DNA of 64,000 nucleotides from Nymphaea colorata (lineage: Eukaryota > Streptophyta > Magnoliopsida > Nymphaeales > Nymphaeaceae). Within the stretch, counting starts at the first letter, position 1, and every line of letters begins with the position of its first letter. Location: the NCBI RefSeq assembly GCF_008831285.2, contig NC_045138.2, positions 37,315,115-37,379,114 on the forward strand, given 5' to 3'. The notes beneath the pieces were generated by a model that saw only the letters and a program-made list of their open reading frames with translations, searched no databases and was not told the DNA's origin. Made by a program: the position numbers and the translations under genes. Positions 23,260 to 35,999 of the stretch are shown here, in pieces.

Positions 23260-26101
23260 ATGGCACCCCCTACCCAATTTACCATTTTCCTCTTTTCTCT
23301 CGTTTTTGCTCTCCTCTCTGGTATATCTTTCTTTCTTTCTCTTACTCCCGGGAAAAAACAAGTATTTCTCTAAAATATTGATTGGACCAATGAGAGTTTA
23401 TGCTTAGAATCTGAAAATGGCGGTTTTGATCACTGATACTTGATTATGTACGTAAAAGTGCTGAGCTTTTGAATTGTGGGTAGTCTCATTCCAATAGCAT
23501 CTCTCTCGTTCTCTCTCACATACGCCAACATTGATTACCTTCGTTTTTTGTGCGATTTTGATAATAGATCGGAGTGGTTCGACGGCAGATTTACAATCCT
23601 TCGATGCCTCTCATGTCAGTCCTGCTGCAGCCACTAAACCAAAAGATCTAGAATTCGTCTCCGTTCCACAACACCCCGGCAAATCTCACAAGCAAGGGAA
23701 ATCCGGCGACCAGCAACATCCTCCTGAAAGCAAGGACGGCAAATCCGACGACCACCAACATCCTCCTGAAAGTAAGGACGGCGACCAGCAACATCCTCCT
23801 GAATGTAAGGATCATTCATCATCTCTCCCTCTGTCTCCGTCTCCCATGGAATCCCATCTTTGGCCAAGCTAACTCTGGATTGCCCATTTGAGAATGAGCA
23901 GCGGATGAGGAAGAATTCGGGTACGAAGAGGGGAGCGGGAAGGGGCCGGAGAAGTGGGGGCAGCTGAAACCCGAATGGGAAGCCTGTGGGAAGGGGAAGA
24001 AGCAATCTCCCATCGACATCTCCAACAATCACGTCACCCCCTCCGTGGAGATGGGGACTCTGCCCAAGAAATACAAGCCTGCCCACTCCATCCTCCACAG
24101 CAGAGGCCATGATATCACGGTGACTTCACAAATCCTCCGTTTCTTTTTCAATGTTCTTCTTCCGTGTGTGTTCCCCCTCACGACTCAACTGAATCCGGAA
24201 GTTGCCAGAAAAGGTTCACACCAGCTTTAGAATATAGGCATAGAGAGTAAGTTAGATCAGTCCATCTAGAGACTTAGTGTTCTTCAGGTCTCTTCCATTT
24301 CTCAAGAACCACCACCCTTTGAGTAGGGAAGCTAGTTGTGGAGATGGCGAAAGGAAAAAAACAGTGCCAGCCAGAGATAGAGTGAGGGATTTAGGGATTT
24401 TAATAATGTATTGAATTTTAATGTTGGTTTTATTTTTCTAATTTCCTATTGATGTTTGGCAATAGATTAAATGGGACGGAGATGCTGGTGGTATCCGAAT
24501 CAATGGCACCGAATACCATCTGAAAACTTGCCACTGGCACTCACCCTCCGAGCATACAATAAATGGGACAAGGTAATATATATATATATATATAAGGTAA
24601 TTAAGTAAAATAATGTCATTGTGATCTTCTATTTTGTCCGATTGCAGATTTGATTTGGAGTTGCACATGGTTCATGAGAGCGACAAAGGAGAAATATCGG
24701 TGGTTGCAATTCTCTACAGATATGGGCAACACGATGACTTTCTTGCGAAGGTCGAAAGCCACGCTTTTCTACTTCGTGTGAATTTGTACATATATGTCGT
24801 TTTTGGATCCGAATTTAGATACAAACACGGGTTTCCTACGAAAAATGACCATATACAAATAAGATCCAACGTCTAGAATCTTGGGAAATTTGCATTAGTA
24901 ACATGTCGTTTTCATGTCTGTATTGAATTTTAACCCAAAAAAACTAACTTCATGACATTGATTCCTGGGCTCGTGATAATAATGTAGGCGTCCTGATCAT
25001 TCTGATCAAACCACCAGATCAAAAGTTATTTCATAAAATGTCATTGTTAGTTGTCGAATATATATATGTATATATATATATATATATATACATGTTATGT
25101 TGCTTATTAATGGGGTGATATGGGTTTCAGTTCATGCATGCGATCACAACAGTTGGCACCACTGATGAGGTCATTGGGTTCACTAACCCAACAGACATAA
25201 AGATCGGAAGCAGGAAATACTACAGATATGAAGGCTCCCTCACCACCCCTCCCTGCACTGAGGGTGTCATTTGGAATGTGATGAAGAAGGTACTGCGTGC
25301 ATTTTTCCTTCTCAAACAGTGTTCACCATTGGGTTTCAGTCAATTATTTAACAGAAATGTGGCACATCTCTTATGTTATGTCCCTCATTAAATTCGTGAT
25401 TTTTTGCATGTGCAGGTGCGGACCGCCTCAAAGTCGCAAATTTTTGCATTAAGAGGAGCTGTAAAGGAAGTAAGTTGATAATATTTGCAAAGGATTACTG
25501 TGGATGTTAATTGAAGGAGTTTAATGAATGAAAGCATAATCATGAAAATCAAACTACACATGCCAAAACGACAATAATAGATCATGCTTGTCATTCACCT
25601 AAGAATACCAAGTTCCATCTCTAAAACGTGAAGGCTTCTACAATGAAGCTAGAAATTTTGGTTGGAGGGGCACCAACTCAAAAACTTCAATGTCTTTAGA
25701 GCTACACTATATATATAATCAAATATTTCAGGTCAGTAATATTTATATATGCCATAACTGTTGGAGGTAAGAACTGAACAGATGGAAACTGGGCGACAGA
25801 GATTAATCCCGATGAACTCAGTTAAAGAACGGCTGGGTTTTCACTTCAACTCTCCCAACAAATTTAAAATCCTTTGCGATTTCTTTGGCAAATTGAGATA
25901 ACTAAAGAAAAAGTTCAACAGAGAACTCATTAGAAAAGAATTTGAAGCGTCATTGTGATGCACACATATTGCTTTTGAGTTGTATGTTGATGATGAACTG
26001 CTATTAAATCCTTTTTACAGGGGTATGAGAACAACTCCAGGCCAATACAGGCCCTCAATGGCAGACCCATTTGGCTCTACAGCCCTCCCAACACAGAGTA
26101 G
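23260..26101 (+). CDS. Alpha carbonic anhydrase, CA-2, with His/Pro-rich repeat linker
   Basis: Eight exons: 23260-23320, 23568-23804, 23902-24119, 24466-24572, 24648-24750, 25131-25289, 25416-25469 and 26021-26101; 339 aa, about 70 longer than its siblings. Residues 1-20 form a signal peptide. Residues 22-100, from an extra exon, form a hydrophilic linker with repeated [10 protein letters not shown]-type units. The catalytic domain follows from [10 protein letters not shown]. Zinc ligands are His195 and His197 (CHWHSPSEH) and His214 (LELHMVH); His169 is the proton-shuttle equivalent; the loop is [10 protein letters not shown]. Thr193 sits two residues before the first zinc ligand, where CA-1, CA-3 and CA-4 have Gln (Gln92 in human CA II). 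An NGT sequon is present. The start is the ATG heading a hydrophobic run with a correct phase-1 splice. CO2 hydration is expected from the family; the linker's role is unknown. Confidence 0.92.
23699..23804 (+). repeat. In-frame 42-bp tandem repeat in CA-2 exon 2
   Basis: Two full 42-bp units (23699-23740 and 23741-23782) encode [14 protein letters not shown] and [15 protein letters not shown] third partial unit (23783-23804) lacks the first two codons and runs into the splice donor; the next exon restores PPES. Units are nearly identical at DNA level, indicating recent expansion without loss of frame. Confidence 0.9.
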
Positions 26102-28347
26102 TGGAGGTCCGCGGCCTGCATCGTCCATTTTCTGAGGAAATCGTTGGGAAATGTTGCGAGTATTTTTGCACTGCAGAAGAATAAGCTATATATTCCTTCC
26201 AATACAACTACTTTTTTCAAAGTTTTTTTTGGTTTCTTTTAGATGATGAGAGAGTCCAATGATGTCTGTGGACGCCTCAGACTTCGTCTCAAATGGTGCA
26301 TATTCATATGTAATCCTCCCTTTTAGCTGTTGATGGTTGAGAAATAAATGCCCAGCAGCTAATCCTAGGTTTAAATTCTTCTTGCTTTTGATGAGCAATA
26401 AGAAAGAAATATCAGTTGGAATCACAGCCCACGTTGGTCCTTTATTTAGTAAAACACTCAAAACAGTACTTAAGTTTATTTTTGAAGATTTTAATTGAAG
26501 AAGTTTTTAGAGGTCGATGGCAGTCAATGATCCAACTCGGTTCTCCGTATCCTATTATATAAAAGATTCGCCAGCTTCATTTTGCTTTTCCTTTTAGATC
26601 AAAATCAGAAACAGTAGAAAAGGTGATTCGAGCTTTGGTTACTTAAGCAAATGGCAAGGCACAATCCACCTTCCTTTGCTCAATTCAATTATTTTTCATA
26701 TTTCAAAGACTAAACCGTCTGTTATTGATCGAATGCGAGCAGATTATTATTTGTGATCTTCGTTTTAAGCAAAGTTTTGCATCTTCTTTTGGTCTGGAAA
26801 TAACCTTTTAAAAACCCAATAAAATTGTGGGAAATTCCAAATGTTTGTGAATATTATTGCCGCATGTGGGCAATTGCATATTGGTGACCTGCCCGCAGTA
26901 TTTCATTTTTGAAGGATTTAAAATTAAATTACTATATATTGGTACTCCTCGGTAAAAAAAAAAAAAACTTCTGCCCTAGCTATTCCTTTCTACGCAATGC
27001 AATGCCAGTGCAATTAATGTGAATAATTTTAATGGTAATTTCTTTTGAATTTCAATTAATGGCAAGTTGCGGTCTACCAAACTTATTATATTAGCGTATG
27101 ATGCTGATATCAGACTTAGGATTGGGCTCTTGTTGAAGGTCATCAGCTTAGCTTCTTATAAGAACTAGCTGTTTCCTTGTAGGCATTCAGGTCATATTTA
27201 AAGACTCACTCTGCTGGTAAGAAGATAGAAAAAGAGCTATTAAGTTACTAACATATTTATTTTTTTACCAGAAAAATGACAGTGGCGGAGCCAGAAATTT
27301 CTCACGAAAGAACACTAGTGATTTAAATATAAAATTGAAGAGGCACACATATATAAATTAATAAAATATATTAAAAGATCAATATAAAAATAATAGAATT
27401 TGTGTGGGGCTGCTGCCTTCCCCATTGATGTCAGACTGAAGTTTTAAGTGAAATGAAGAGCCAATCTCATCAGCCAAGTGAGTGCACAACTACTCTTCAA
27501 ACTTTATTGGAAAGTGAGAAAAATATAAAAGGTTAGAAACGTTTGGCTGTTTGCTTTAAAATATGAATTCAAAACTTTAAAAACCTAAAAGTTATTGGTC
27601 CCTTAAAATAGCTATATTTTTTCATTTAGTAACACAAACACATTTTCTTCAATATTAGGCACTTAGATTTGGGGTCACTGCAGGAGTAGGTGATTTATAA
27701 TTATTTTAACTTGTTTTCTCATTTTTCGAATATCATTTTTTAATTTTTAAAAAAATCAATACCATAATACTTTTAACTGATTCACCAAGTGGTTCAAATC
27801 CGTATATTGCAATGGCTATGATAACAACCACAAATGTGTTCAAATATTGTAAAAGAAAAAAGATTTACAATATGCACCTAATGTCTGCACAAATAACAAA
27901 GAGCCACCAGCTTTTAAACGGTATCAGAGAGGCATCCGAGTTTCTACTTGATTAATAAAATTAACCACTACTTATTCACAAGAAGTATTGTAACATTTAA
28001 AAAAGAAAACAAATTATTCTGAAAAGAGAAAAAGAAAAATATTAAAAAATCACCATTTTAGGGATAATATTGTCATTCATTGTATTTATTCATATTCACA
28101 AGTGACGGTTTGAGAATTATGTGGAAACCTTGAGCGCTTATTTGATTAGTTTAAAACTCGGCAGCCGGGCAGTTCTCCGTAGGTTGCCTAAACTTTGGGC
28201 GCCAGTTCGTAAATATAATAATCTATACAAGTCATAAAAATAAGTTTAAAATCTCATCGTAAGGTCACCACGCCCCTTAGCTTTCTCTATAAAAGGGGAT
28301 GGCAACTTCCAAGTGGAGAAGCAAAGCGTTAGCACACTCCGGTAGCC
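26102..28347. other. Spacer between CA-2 and CA-3
   Basis: 2.2 kb of AT-rich DNA holds the CA-2 3' UTR and the CA-3 promoter. I see no gene, RNA or carbonic anhydrase pseudogene. A phrase at 27280-27330 (AGTGGCGGAGCCAGAAATTT) resembles ends of common plant transposable elements, but no partner end was found. Confidence 0.45.
28288..28295 (+). promoter_or_regulatory. TATA box of CA-3
   Basis: TATAAAAG in CTCTATAAAAGGGG lies 60 bp upstream of the CA-3 start codon, closely resembling the CA-1 promoter core. Confidence 0.7.
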
Positions 28348-30413
28348 ATGAGCATCAAAGTCATCAGCCTCCTCCTTTTTCCCATTTTCTGTCTTCTCTT
28401 GTCTTGTAGCAACGCTTCTGAAGTTGGTAGGTTCTCTCTCTGTCTGTCTATCTGTCTCTTTCTCTCATGGATGCCATGTTTTCTGCTTTTTTCATTTGAT
28501 GTGGTAGGTAGGAATTAAATTCTTCTGTCAATGAGCAGAGAAGGAGAAAGAGTTTGATTATGTGGAAGGAAGCAGGAAAGGGCCAGAGCACTGGTCAGAG
28601 CTTAGCCCTGAATGGGCAGCTTGCAGAGGCAAAGAGCAATCCCCCATTGATCTTCTCAGCAAGAGGGTCATCTTTCTCCCCAAACTGGGGAGGCTGAAAA
28701 GGAGATACAAGCCTGTCCACGCAGTCTTGAAGAACAGAGGCCACGATATTATGGTAACTATTCATTACCCTCTCCCCTGTTTTTCTGGTCCTCTCTAATA
28801 CATTTGTGATCAAACTCGATCTGCAACCGTGACTGCTTGGGAACATTGCAGATTTCTAGTTGTTTAACGAAGTATTTCTTTTTCCTTTTTTTATCGCGAA
28901 TGACATTCACAGTCGCATAGGGTGGGGTTCTGAAGAACGTTGTTAGAAGGAGACGTTATTTTTTAGTGGAACAGAAAAGAGACAAAAAATGTTCATGTTA
29001 CATAAACTTTCAGTCGACTGCCTGCTCCTAGATGTTCTGGTTCCAAGGTGGAAAGGGCGCAAATGCGACGTTAAAGTGACGAAATTTGTGTTGTGATGCA
29101 GCTGCAGTGGGTGGGAGACGCAGGAGGGATTTACATCAAAGGGGTGAAGTATGAACTGAAGCAATTGCATTGGCATTCACCTTCCGAGCATTCAATAAAC
29201 GGGACAAGGTGTGCCTTTCGAAATTTGTAGTAACTTCCATTAATGCTTGCTTCCATTTCGGTTGAAGTTGGTGAGTGAAATTATGGAGGAGGATGCTAAT
29301 GCCCTTCCTGTACATTTGCAGGTATCAGTTGGAGCTGCACATGGTTCATGAGAGCAGGGAAGGAGATGTAGCTGTCGTTGGGATCCTCTACAAATTGGGC
29401 AGACCTGATTCCTTCCTTGCCAAGGTTCAAACCTGCAACTTTTTCTGTTTCACACCCATTCTCTTCCCCCCTTGCAGTGTCTGTGCGGCTGTGCCTGCGC
29501 TCGTGCTTGCATATGAGAGAGAGAGAGAGAGAGAAAGAGCACATGGTTGGTGAGGGCAATAAACTAATAAAGAAGGCAGAGCTTTGCTGTTCTTTACAAA
29601 TTCAGGAAGTGTGATATCTTTACTAGGCTCCTTTTCTGTAAAAGTAGATGCCGTTTTTACACAACCGTGGTGACCAGTATAGCATTTACTATCCAGCCAA
29701 TTACTCATTCATTTCTTCTGTATTTTGGTTGCCTGTTCATGCTTTTTTCAGCTGATGCATGTCATTTCAAGAGTAGACCCAACTCAAGAAGAAGCAATTG
29801 GAATTGTCAACCCGAAAGATGTGAAAATTGGTAGCAGGAAATATTACAGATATGAAGGCTCTCTCACCACCCCTCCCTGCACCGAAGGTGTGATTTGGAC
29901 TATCGTTAAAAAGGTAAGCAGAGTATGTATGTGTGTGTGTGTACATATATATATATATATATAAATTGAATGTGAATCATAATAATTTATCCCCCTTCTT
30001 ACTAAATGTTTTAAAAAAGAAAGGTGGTGAGTTGGGGGTTAAGATAAAAACATAATTTGGCACCTTTATAGCATAAAAGTTGTGAAGGAAAACCGATAAA
30101 TCCTTGTCCACATGTGGTCTCCATGTGTGCCTGCGTCTGTTGAATTAATTCCTTTTTTTGTTGGTGATCGGGCGATACAGGTGAGGACTGCCTCAAGACG
30201 ACAGATTCATGAACTGAGACAAGCAGTTCATGATGTAAGTTTACTTGTATTTGTGAAAGAGAGAAAAATCGAGGATCCGTCTTAAACTTCATCTTCTTTA
30301 CCAAACTCTGCAGCCCATTTGGTTTTCTTTTACAGGGTTTTGAGGTGAATGCCAGGCCGACACAAGGCACCAACGACCGACCAATTTGGCTCTACACCCC
30401 CAGGTCCATCTGA
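28348..30413 (+). CDS. Alpha carbonic anhydrase, CA-3
   Basis: Seven exons: 28348-28426, 28539-28753, 29102-29208, 29322-29424, 29752-29913, 30181-30234 and 30336-30413; 265 aa. An N-terminal hydrophobic segment (about residues 4-20) ends in CSNASEVG and should act as a signal peptide. Zinc ligands are His121 and His123 ([11 protein letters not shown]) and His140 (LELHMVH). The shuttle His95 is in NRGHDIM, the loop is [10 protein letters not shown], and the disulfide cysteines are in WAACRGKEQ and PPCTEG. SINGT is a probable N-glycosylation site. It is the closest sibling of CA-4: exon lengths are identical and intron sequence is still recognisable after exon 4 (CAAACCTGCAACTTTTTCT in both). 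The gene is the most compact of the array and looks fully functional. Confidence 0.95.
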
Positions 30414-32913
30414 GAGCTGCTTTTCCGGCGACCATTTTGTAATGTATTTGTCTATGCACGCTGGCTGCTGAAGTTTCAAACTTCGAAGTATTAGTAAATA
30501 CATAATAGTCGGACTATTGTCATCAATAAGAAAATTTCCCTTTTTCCCTTTAACATTAGTTAAGTTTGTCTTTTTCATCTTTTAAAAAGTAACGTGTTTG
30601 ATGTGCTTAACTATTGCCGTTTAGTTGTTGGCATGCTTTAAACCAAATTGGTTTAGTGGAAAAAAGTAGGTCCCTTTTTTTGCAATGAATTTTTTAACGC
30701 AATTCGTACTCTAAATTTTTTGCCGTATTAACCAAATAAATGTTTTTTAAGTGGCCAAACCGGAGGAAAGACATCCCAAATGAGGCAAAAAGCGCACGCT
30801 TGCAATTTTGTAAATTGCAATTTGATTCACTAAAAGAAGAAGAAAAATCCTAAATACGGGCTCCTGACACAGTACTTTTAAGTAAGTAAGCCAAAAGCAA
30901 ATAAATTAAACATGTGATTGTCTGACTACTGTGTTTCCTGAAAGCAATAACTAATAACTAATAAGTTGTCCATTCAAGACTCATGTTTTTTAAACAGTTG
31001 GGGTGAAGGTTGGTAGACATCGGTTTTCATTTCAAATGTTAATAGCATCAATTTATTGTTTTGTACAAAAAAATGACTATTAACATACTAGCAGGATATT
31101 TTGAGACACCAAAAGCAGATCTTGTATTTTAAGGGGACGAGAAGTTAAGTAGGAGGTTCGCTCTCATCTCAATCGGTTACCGTGAAATGTTTACTGAAAA
31201 TAAGCCAATGACCTTCTGGTGGGCATCGCTGGGGCCCATCCGGCTTTCGGCCCCCGGCCTGGGTTGGGCTGGGCTGGACAAAAGCTGCCTACCTACTTAT
31301 TTTAAAAGCACATCCCAGTCTTTCATAAAAGTAACTTGTTCGAGATAAGTTGTCTGGTGGAATTTATGTTACACCTTCGTGCAAACACGTCCTAGAAAAA
31401 TGTTTACCCGTTTAATATCAAAATAACAACAATTTGTCACTCCCAAACAACCTCATGATATACATGAACTACTTTTTCCCCCTTGTCAACAGGAAAGCTG
31501 CAGAACTTAGCAACAGAGACACATCTAAGGCAATTCAGACCGATCTTCAACTTTAAGGTAAGATCGAGAGGGATTAATGCCCTTCAATATATATACTTCA
31601 TAGAACGTACGCAAATCATCAATATTTTAAGGGAAACTTGAGAAAACAACGTCATAGCTCATGACTAACTATTTGCAGCAGTAAGCAAACGGCACATTTC
31701 TTTCATGTCTTTTGGATATATATCTGACCAATCCCCACTTGGATAAGGCTCAGATATTGATATTGGTGTTGTCATGATCACATTATATTCCGCGTAAGCA
31801 TGTTGTAATTTTTTTTTCCCTCCTTTATGACGATCTTTTAGAAAACAAACAAAGGAATGAGGAGGTGAGATTTGGTCATCACATATACACATGCACCAAA
31901 TATTATCTTTTTAACTTAATATTTTAGTAACGAAGTAAAAAAAGCCTTGAAACTAGTAAAAGAAAGTGTCAATTTACCCATAATTCCAAAAAAAGTATTA
32001 TCTTCTGCAAATCCCTTGGAAAGTATGCAGGAGAATACTCTTCAATGTCATTGAAGGCTTCTCTATGGTTTAAAGAATGGAAGCTTCGACTTTTGCTTCA
32101 TTAAAATAACGGCAGCCAATTTATTTAAGTAACGTTTTCTACATCCATGAGGGCACTTGGCGTATGCAAGAATTAATTTAGCTTTTTTCCTCATCAAGTT
32201 GGAGGGGGAAAAAAAAATCTTTAATGGTAAAGACGAAATCAAAGAGAACTTGTTCACTTTATTTTTAAAAAAAAATAATATTTTTTAAAAATTAAATCAC
32301 GTACATAAATTAAAATAAAGACTCCTTAATCAAAATTGGCATGTGGCACTTTTCGTATGGCCACTGAATCGAACAGGTTTGTCATTGATTCGATTCTATC
32401 TGATCGTGTTCGTCAAAAACGAATAGAAGTAGAGAGAGAGAAAAAATATATATTTTATTTGCTGTAATAGAATAAAGAAATATGCATGAAGCGGAGAAGG
32501 TTAGTTTTAACGGCTATTCTTCATCGTAAAGTAAAATAATTCGAGTACGAGCTAGGAAATTGTTTACTGAAAGTAAACAATTTTCGTTCATTAGTAAAAC
32601 ATCCCCAGTTTCTATGCGATTCTGAAATTAGATTAGATTAATGACTTAGGTTTCCGTTTAGATCAAGTATCGGACCGAGACTCTTTTCAGATCTCACCTG
32701 GACCATCGTGACCTCTGCAAGAATCCAAAAAGCCAATTTGAGCACCACTTTCTTGCAGGTCTTGGGGCCCAAATCAATAATATAAAATAATAATAACGAG
32801 CCTCTCGAAACAAAACATTTTAGCACGAACTATGAAGTCATCTATTTTAGATTTAAAACTTACCATATCATGTTTGAATTTAAGACTTACCATATGATCA
32901 TCGTGCTCCTCTC

Positions 32914-32955
<42 letters not shown>

Positions 32956-33014
32956 CTCTGTAACAGATGAAAACTCTCAAGGAGAAAAACTAGACGTTAG
33001 CTCTCAAAAGCGCC
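30414..33014. other. Spacer between CA-3 and CA-4
   Basis: 2.6 kb, AT-rich, with no supported gene. A GC-rich stretch at 31220-31275 is rich in GGGCTGGGCTGG-like words. An AT repeat at 32918-32950 lies 65-97 bp before the CA-4 start and may serve as its TATA region. Confidence 0.45.
32918..32950 (+). promoter_or_regulatory. AT microsatellite, probable TATA region of CA-4
   Basis: A 33-bp (TA)n run follows CTCTCTCTG and ends 65 bp before the CA-4 ATG. The sibling genes have a TATAAAA box at a comparable distance (46-97 bp), and no other TATA box was seen here. This suggests the microsatellite supplies TBP contact. Inferred only. Confidence 0.35.
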
Positions 33015-35999
33015 ATGAGCACCAAAGCCACCATTCTCCTCTTCGCTCTCATTTCCTTTCTCCTCTGCTCCTGCAGCAACTCCTCTGAAGTTGGTAAGCT
33101 TTTCCTCTCTCCCTCTCTCATGGATGTTCTTTGCTGCGCTTTTGTTTGATGTGTTAAGAAAACATTTTCTTCTGTAAACGAGCAGACGATGAAAAAGAGT
33201 TCGATTATAAGGAAGGAAGCAGCAAAGGGCCAGAACACTGGTCTGAGATCCACCCTGAATGGGCAGCTTGCAGAGGCAAAGAGCAATCCCCCATTGATCT
33301 TCTCAGCAAGAGGGTCGTCGTTCTCCCTCAACTGGGGAGGCTGAAGAGGAAATACAAGCCTGCCCGTGCTGTCTTGAAGAACAGAGGCCATGATATTATG
33401 GTGACTTCTTTCGTTTCTGAATATTTTCCTCCAATAATTTTACCGTCGAACTCGATTTGCAGTCGTGATTTTTTTTCTTTTTTTGGGAGGATCTTAGATT
33501 TGTCAATTGTTCAAGAAAGTAAAAGAAATCATTAATTTCGTTTTCAGCAAGCGCCTGTCATAACTCACATAGTTGGCATAGTTTACAAATCACAGCATTT
33601 ATCTGAGGGAGAAAGAACAAGGTGCAGCGCAGTTGCAGAAAAGATTCTGAAACATCATTTTTTATCTTTTCCTAGAAATTTTGGTCCTTCATTTCTGTAT
33701 GGTGAAAAAGCTGACGATCGAAACTTCAAATTTTAAACGAATAGAATTATAAGTTGCCACCAGTTGTTCCAAGCTAAAATTCTAATATTGTACACCTGAT
33801 ACTTACTAACAGACTTTTGAAGAGAAAGTTTAAATGATTATTTGTTTGAAACGTAATTGCAGAAAAATTATGCGTTATTTATCATCCAATCTTTGATTGA
33901 TAATGAGACATTCTGCGGCAATAATTCAAAGTGTTAAATGGGTATACTCAGCTTTTCTCTTTTTTACTTTTTACTTTTTCTTTTATAAAACCCTTCGCGC
34001 TCGCACAATTCCACTAAAGTGGATCTCCTCAAAAATATAAATGAAAACAAAACAAAACCCTCGAATGAGCTAAAACCAAATCATGTAAATTCGGTTCCTG
34101 AGGATCAATTCAGCTGAAACTGTTTTTGAATGACCCAAAAACATTTAAAAAGTAAAAAGTATATAAAATTTAATCAAAAACATAAAAAATCTGAAATTAA
34201 TAAAAATAGTCAAAATCTGATACATGGTACCTCTCTTGCTCTACATCGAAGGCGATTTTCCTTAAATAAATATTTTAATCACGCTTTAGATGAAAAATTA
34301 CTAGCCTACGTAAAAACAACAATAAAATCAATTGAATTATAATTGTTTTCATATTCATTTCTATCTTGCAACGTACTGTCAGACTACTCGGAGCATGCTT
34401 AATTTCTTGCAAGAATTCCAGCTAGCTGGTCTCTTTTTATTAATTTTTTTTATTGGTCCCCTTAAAAGGAGTAGGGGGGACAGAAAAAAATAAAAAATGA
34501 AGGAGATTCCCTTGGAGGCTGGCACGTATATATTTTCAATTTTACAGAAAAGGCATCAGCTTTTAGTGAAATAACAGAAAATCGCGTGGATCTAGTTGAG
34601 AAAATTTCCACTTTAACTGCTTATTTTCAAGAAACAGGTAACAGCTCGTGTTGTGATGCAGCTGCAGTGGGTGGGAGAAGCAGGTGGGATTTACATCAAG
34701 GGGGTGAAGTATGAACTGAAGCAGTGCCATTGGCACTCACCTTCCGAGCACTCCATAAATGGGTCAAGGTGTGCTGTGTGTTTTAAAAATTTTGCAGTAA
34801 CTTCCATTAATGGCTGAAGTTGGTGTTTAAGTTGTGAAGGTGGAAGCTTATAATGCCGGACTCCGGCGACATTGCAGGTATCAGTTGGAGCTGCACATGG
34901 TTCATGAGAGCAGGGAAGGAGGCGTAGCTGTGGTTGGGATCCTCTACAAACTGGGCAGACCTGATTCCTTCCTTGCCAAGGTTCAAACCTGCAACTTTTT
35001 CTAGTTCTCGCCCATTGATCACTTGCCCCCTTTCTGTGTATCTGTGTCTTGAACCTTGAAAGTGTCGCCTGACCAGCTGGGGGCTTCTTAGCCGTTACTG
35101 TGCATTTATCAGTACACTCTTTGAGACGGGTGGCAACCTGTTCTCAATTCCTCCGGCAGGACCAGTAACTTATGAATGTGATATCAGCTGTGTCTAAAGA
35201 ATCTTGAGAATAGTTAATGGCAGGTCAGAATCTAATATATTATGCACGCCAATTGGTAAAAGAAAAAATAGTAGTTCCAATTCATGTTCAGATATAAGTA
35301 TCCGAGCAGATTTGAATTTGGCTTCGAGAAAGCGTCATCAATATTTTATTATTATGCAGAAAACTCATTCATTTTCTTCCTTTCTTTCTTTTTTCTTTTC
35401 ATTTGTCCATCAGCTAATGCATGCCATTTCAAAAGTTGACCCAACTGAGGAAGAAGAAATTGGAGTTGTCAATCCAAAAGACATAAGAATTGGAACCAGA
35501 AATTATTACAGATACAAAGGCTCCCTCACCACACCTCCCTGCACTGAAGGTGTGATTTGGACTATTGTTAAAAAGGTAATCACGGTATAATGTGACTCAT
35601 TTATCTCTTCTACATGTGCTCTTTAACAGTTTCAAGTTTGCGAAAAAATCACCAGAAATACCTCACCAACACTTCATAACCCAATTTCCACATTCTCATG
35701 TGGGTGTCCTTGTCTCCTGTTGTTGGTGATTGCATTTATACAGGTGAGAACTGCCTCAAGGAGACAAATTCACGCCCTGAGGGAGGCCGTTCATGATGTG
35801 AGTTTTTTTTTTTCACAAAATTTCAAGGAGCAACTAGGATTTCCAACTTGCTTTAGCCTTCAGCTGCCTTTTCGACAATTTTTTGTTTTTATTTGTTTAT
35901 TTATTTTGCCTTTTTGAATAGGGTTTTGAAGTGAATGCAAGGCCAACCCAAGGCATCAATGGCAGACCAATATTGCTATACAAGCCCAAGTGCATCTGA
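33015..35999 (+). CDS. Alpha carbonic anhydrase, CA-4
   Basis: Seven exons: 33015-33093, 33186-33400, 34662-34768, 34878-34980, 35414-35575, 35744-35797 and 35922-35999; 265 aa. Signal peptide (about residues 1-20), then EKEFDYKEGSSKGPEHW. Zinc ligands are His121 and His123 ([11 protein letters not shown]) and His140 (LELHMVH), with His95 in NRGHDIM and loop [10 protein letters not shown]; all catalytic landmarks are kept. It is a recent duplicate of CA-3. Differences include KPARAVLKNRG against [11 protein letters not shown], an SINGS sequon, and PILLYKPK at the C terminus where the siblings have IWLY, losing a tryptophan otherwise kept in the array. Intron 2 has grown to 1.26 kb (0.35 kb in CA-3). 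Confidence 0.95.

Noticed and set aside
23699-23804. Regular 42-bp repeats as a CRISPR-like array
   Set aside because: Units are contiguous without spacers, in frame, and inside a plant coding exon.
23634-24110. 158-aa ORF on - across CA-2 exons 2 and 3
   Set aside because: Antisense shadow of the repeat exon and catalytic exon; its repeats simply mirror the coding repeat.
27770-27830. GTGGTTCAAATCC as a tRNA T-arm
   Set aside because: No acceptor, D or anticodon stem can be matched around it.
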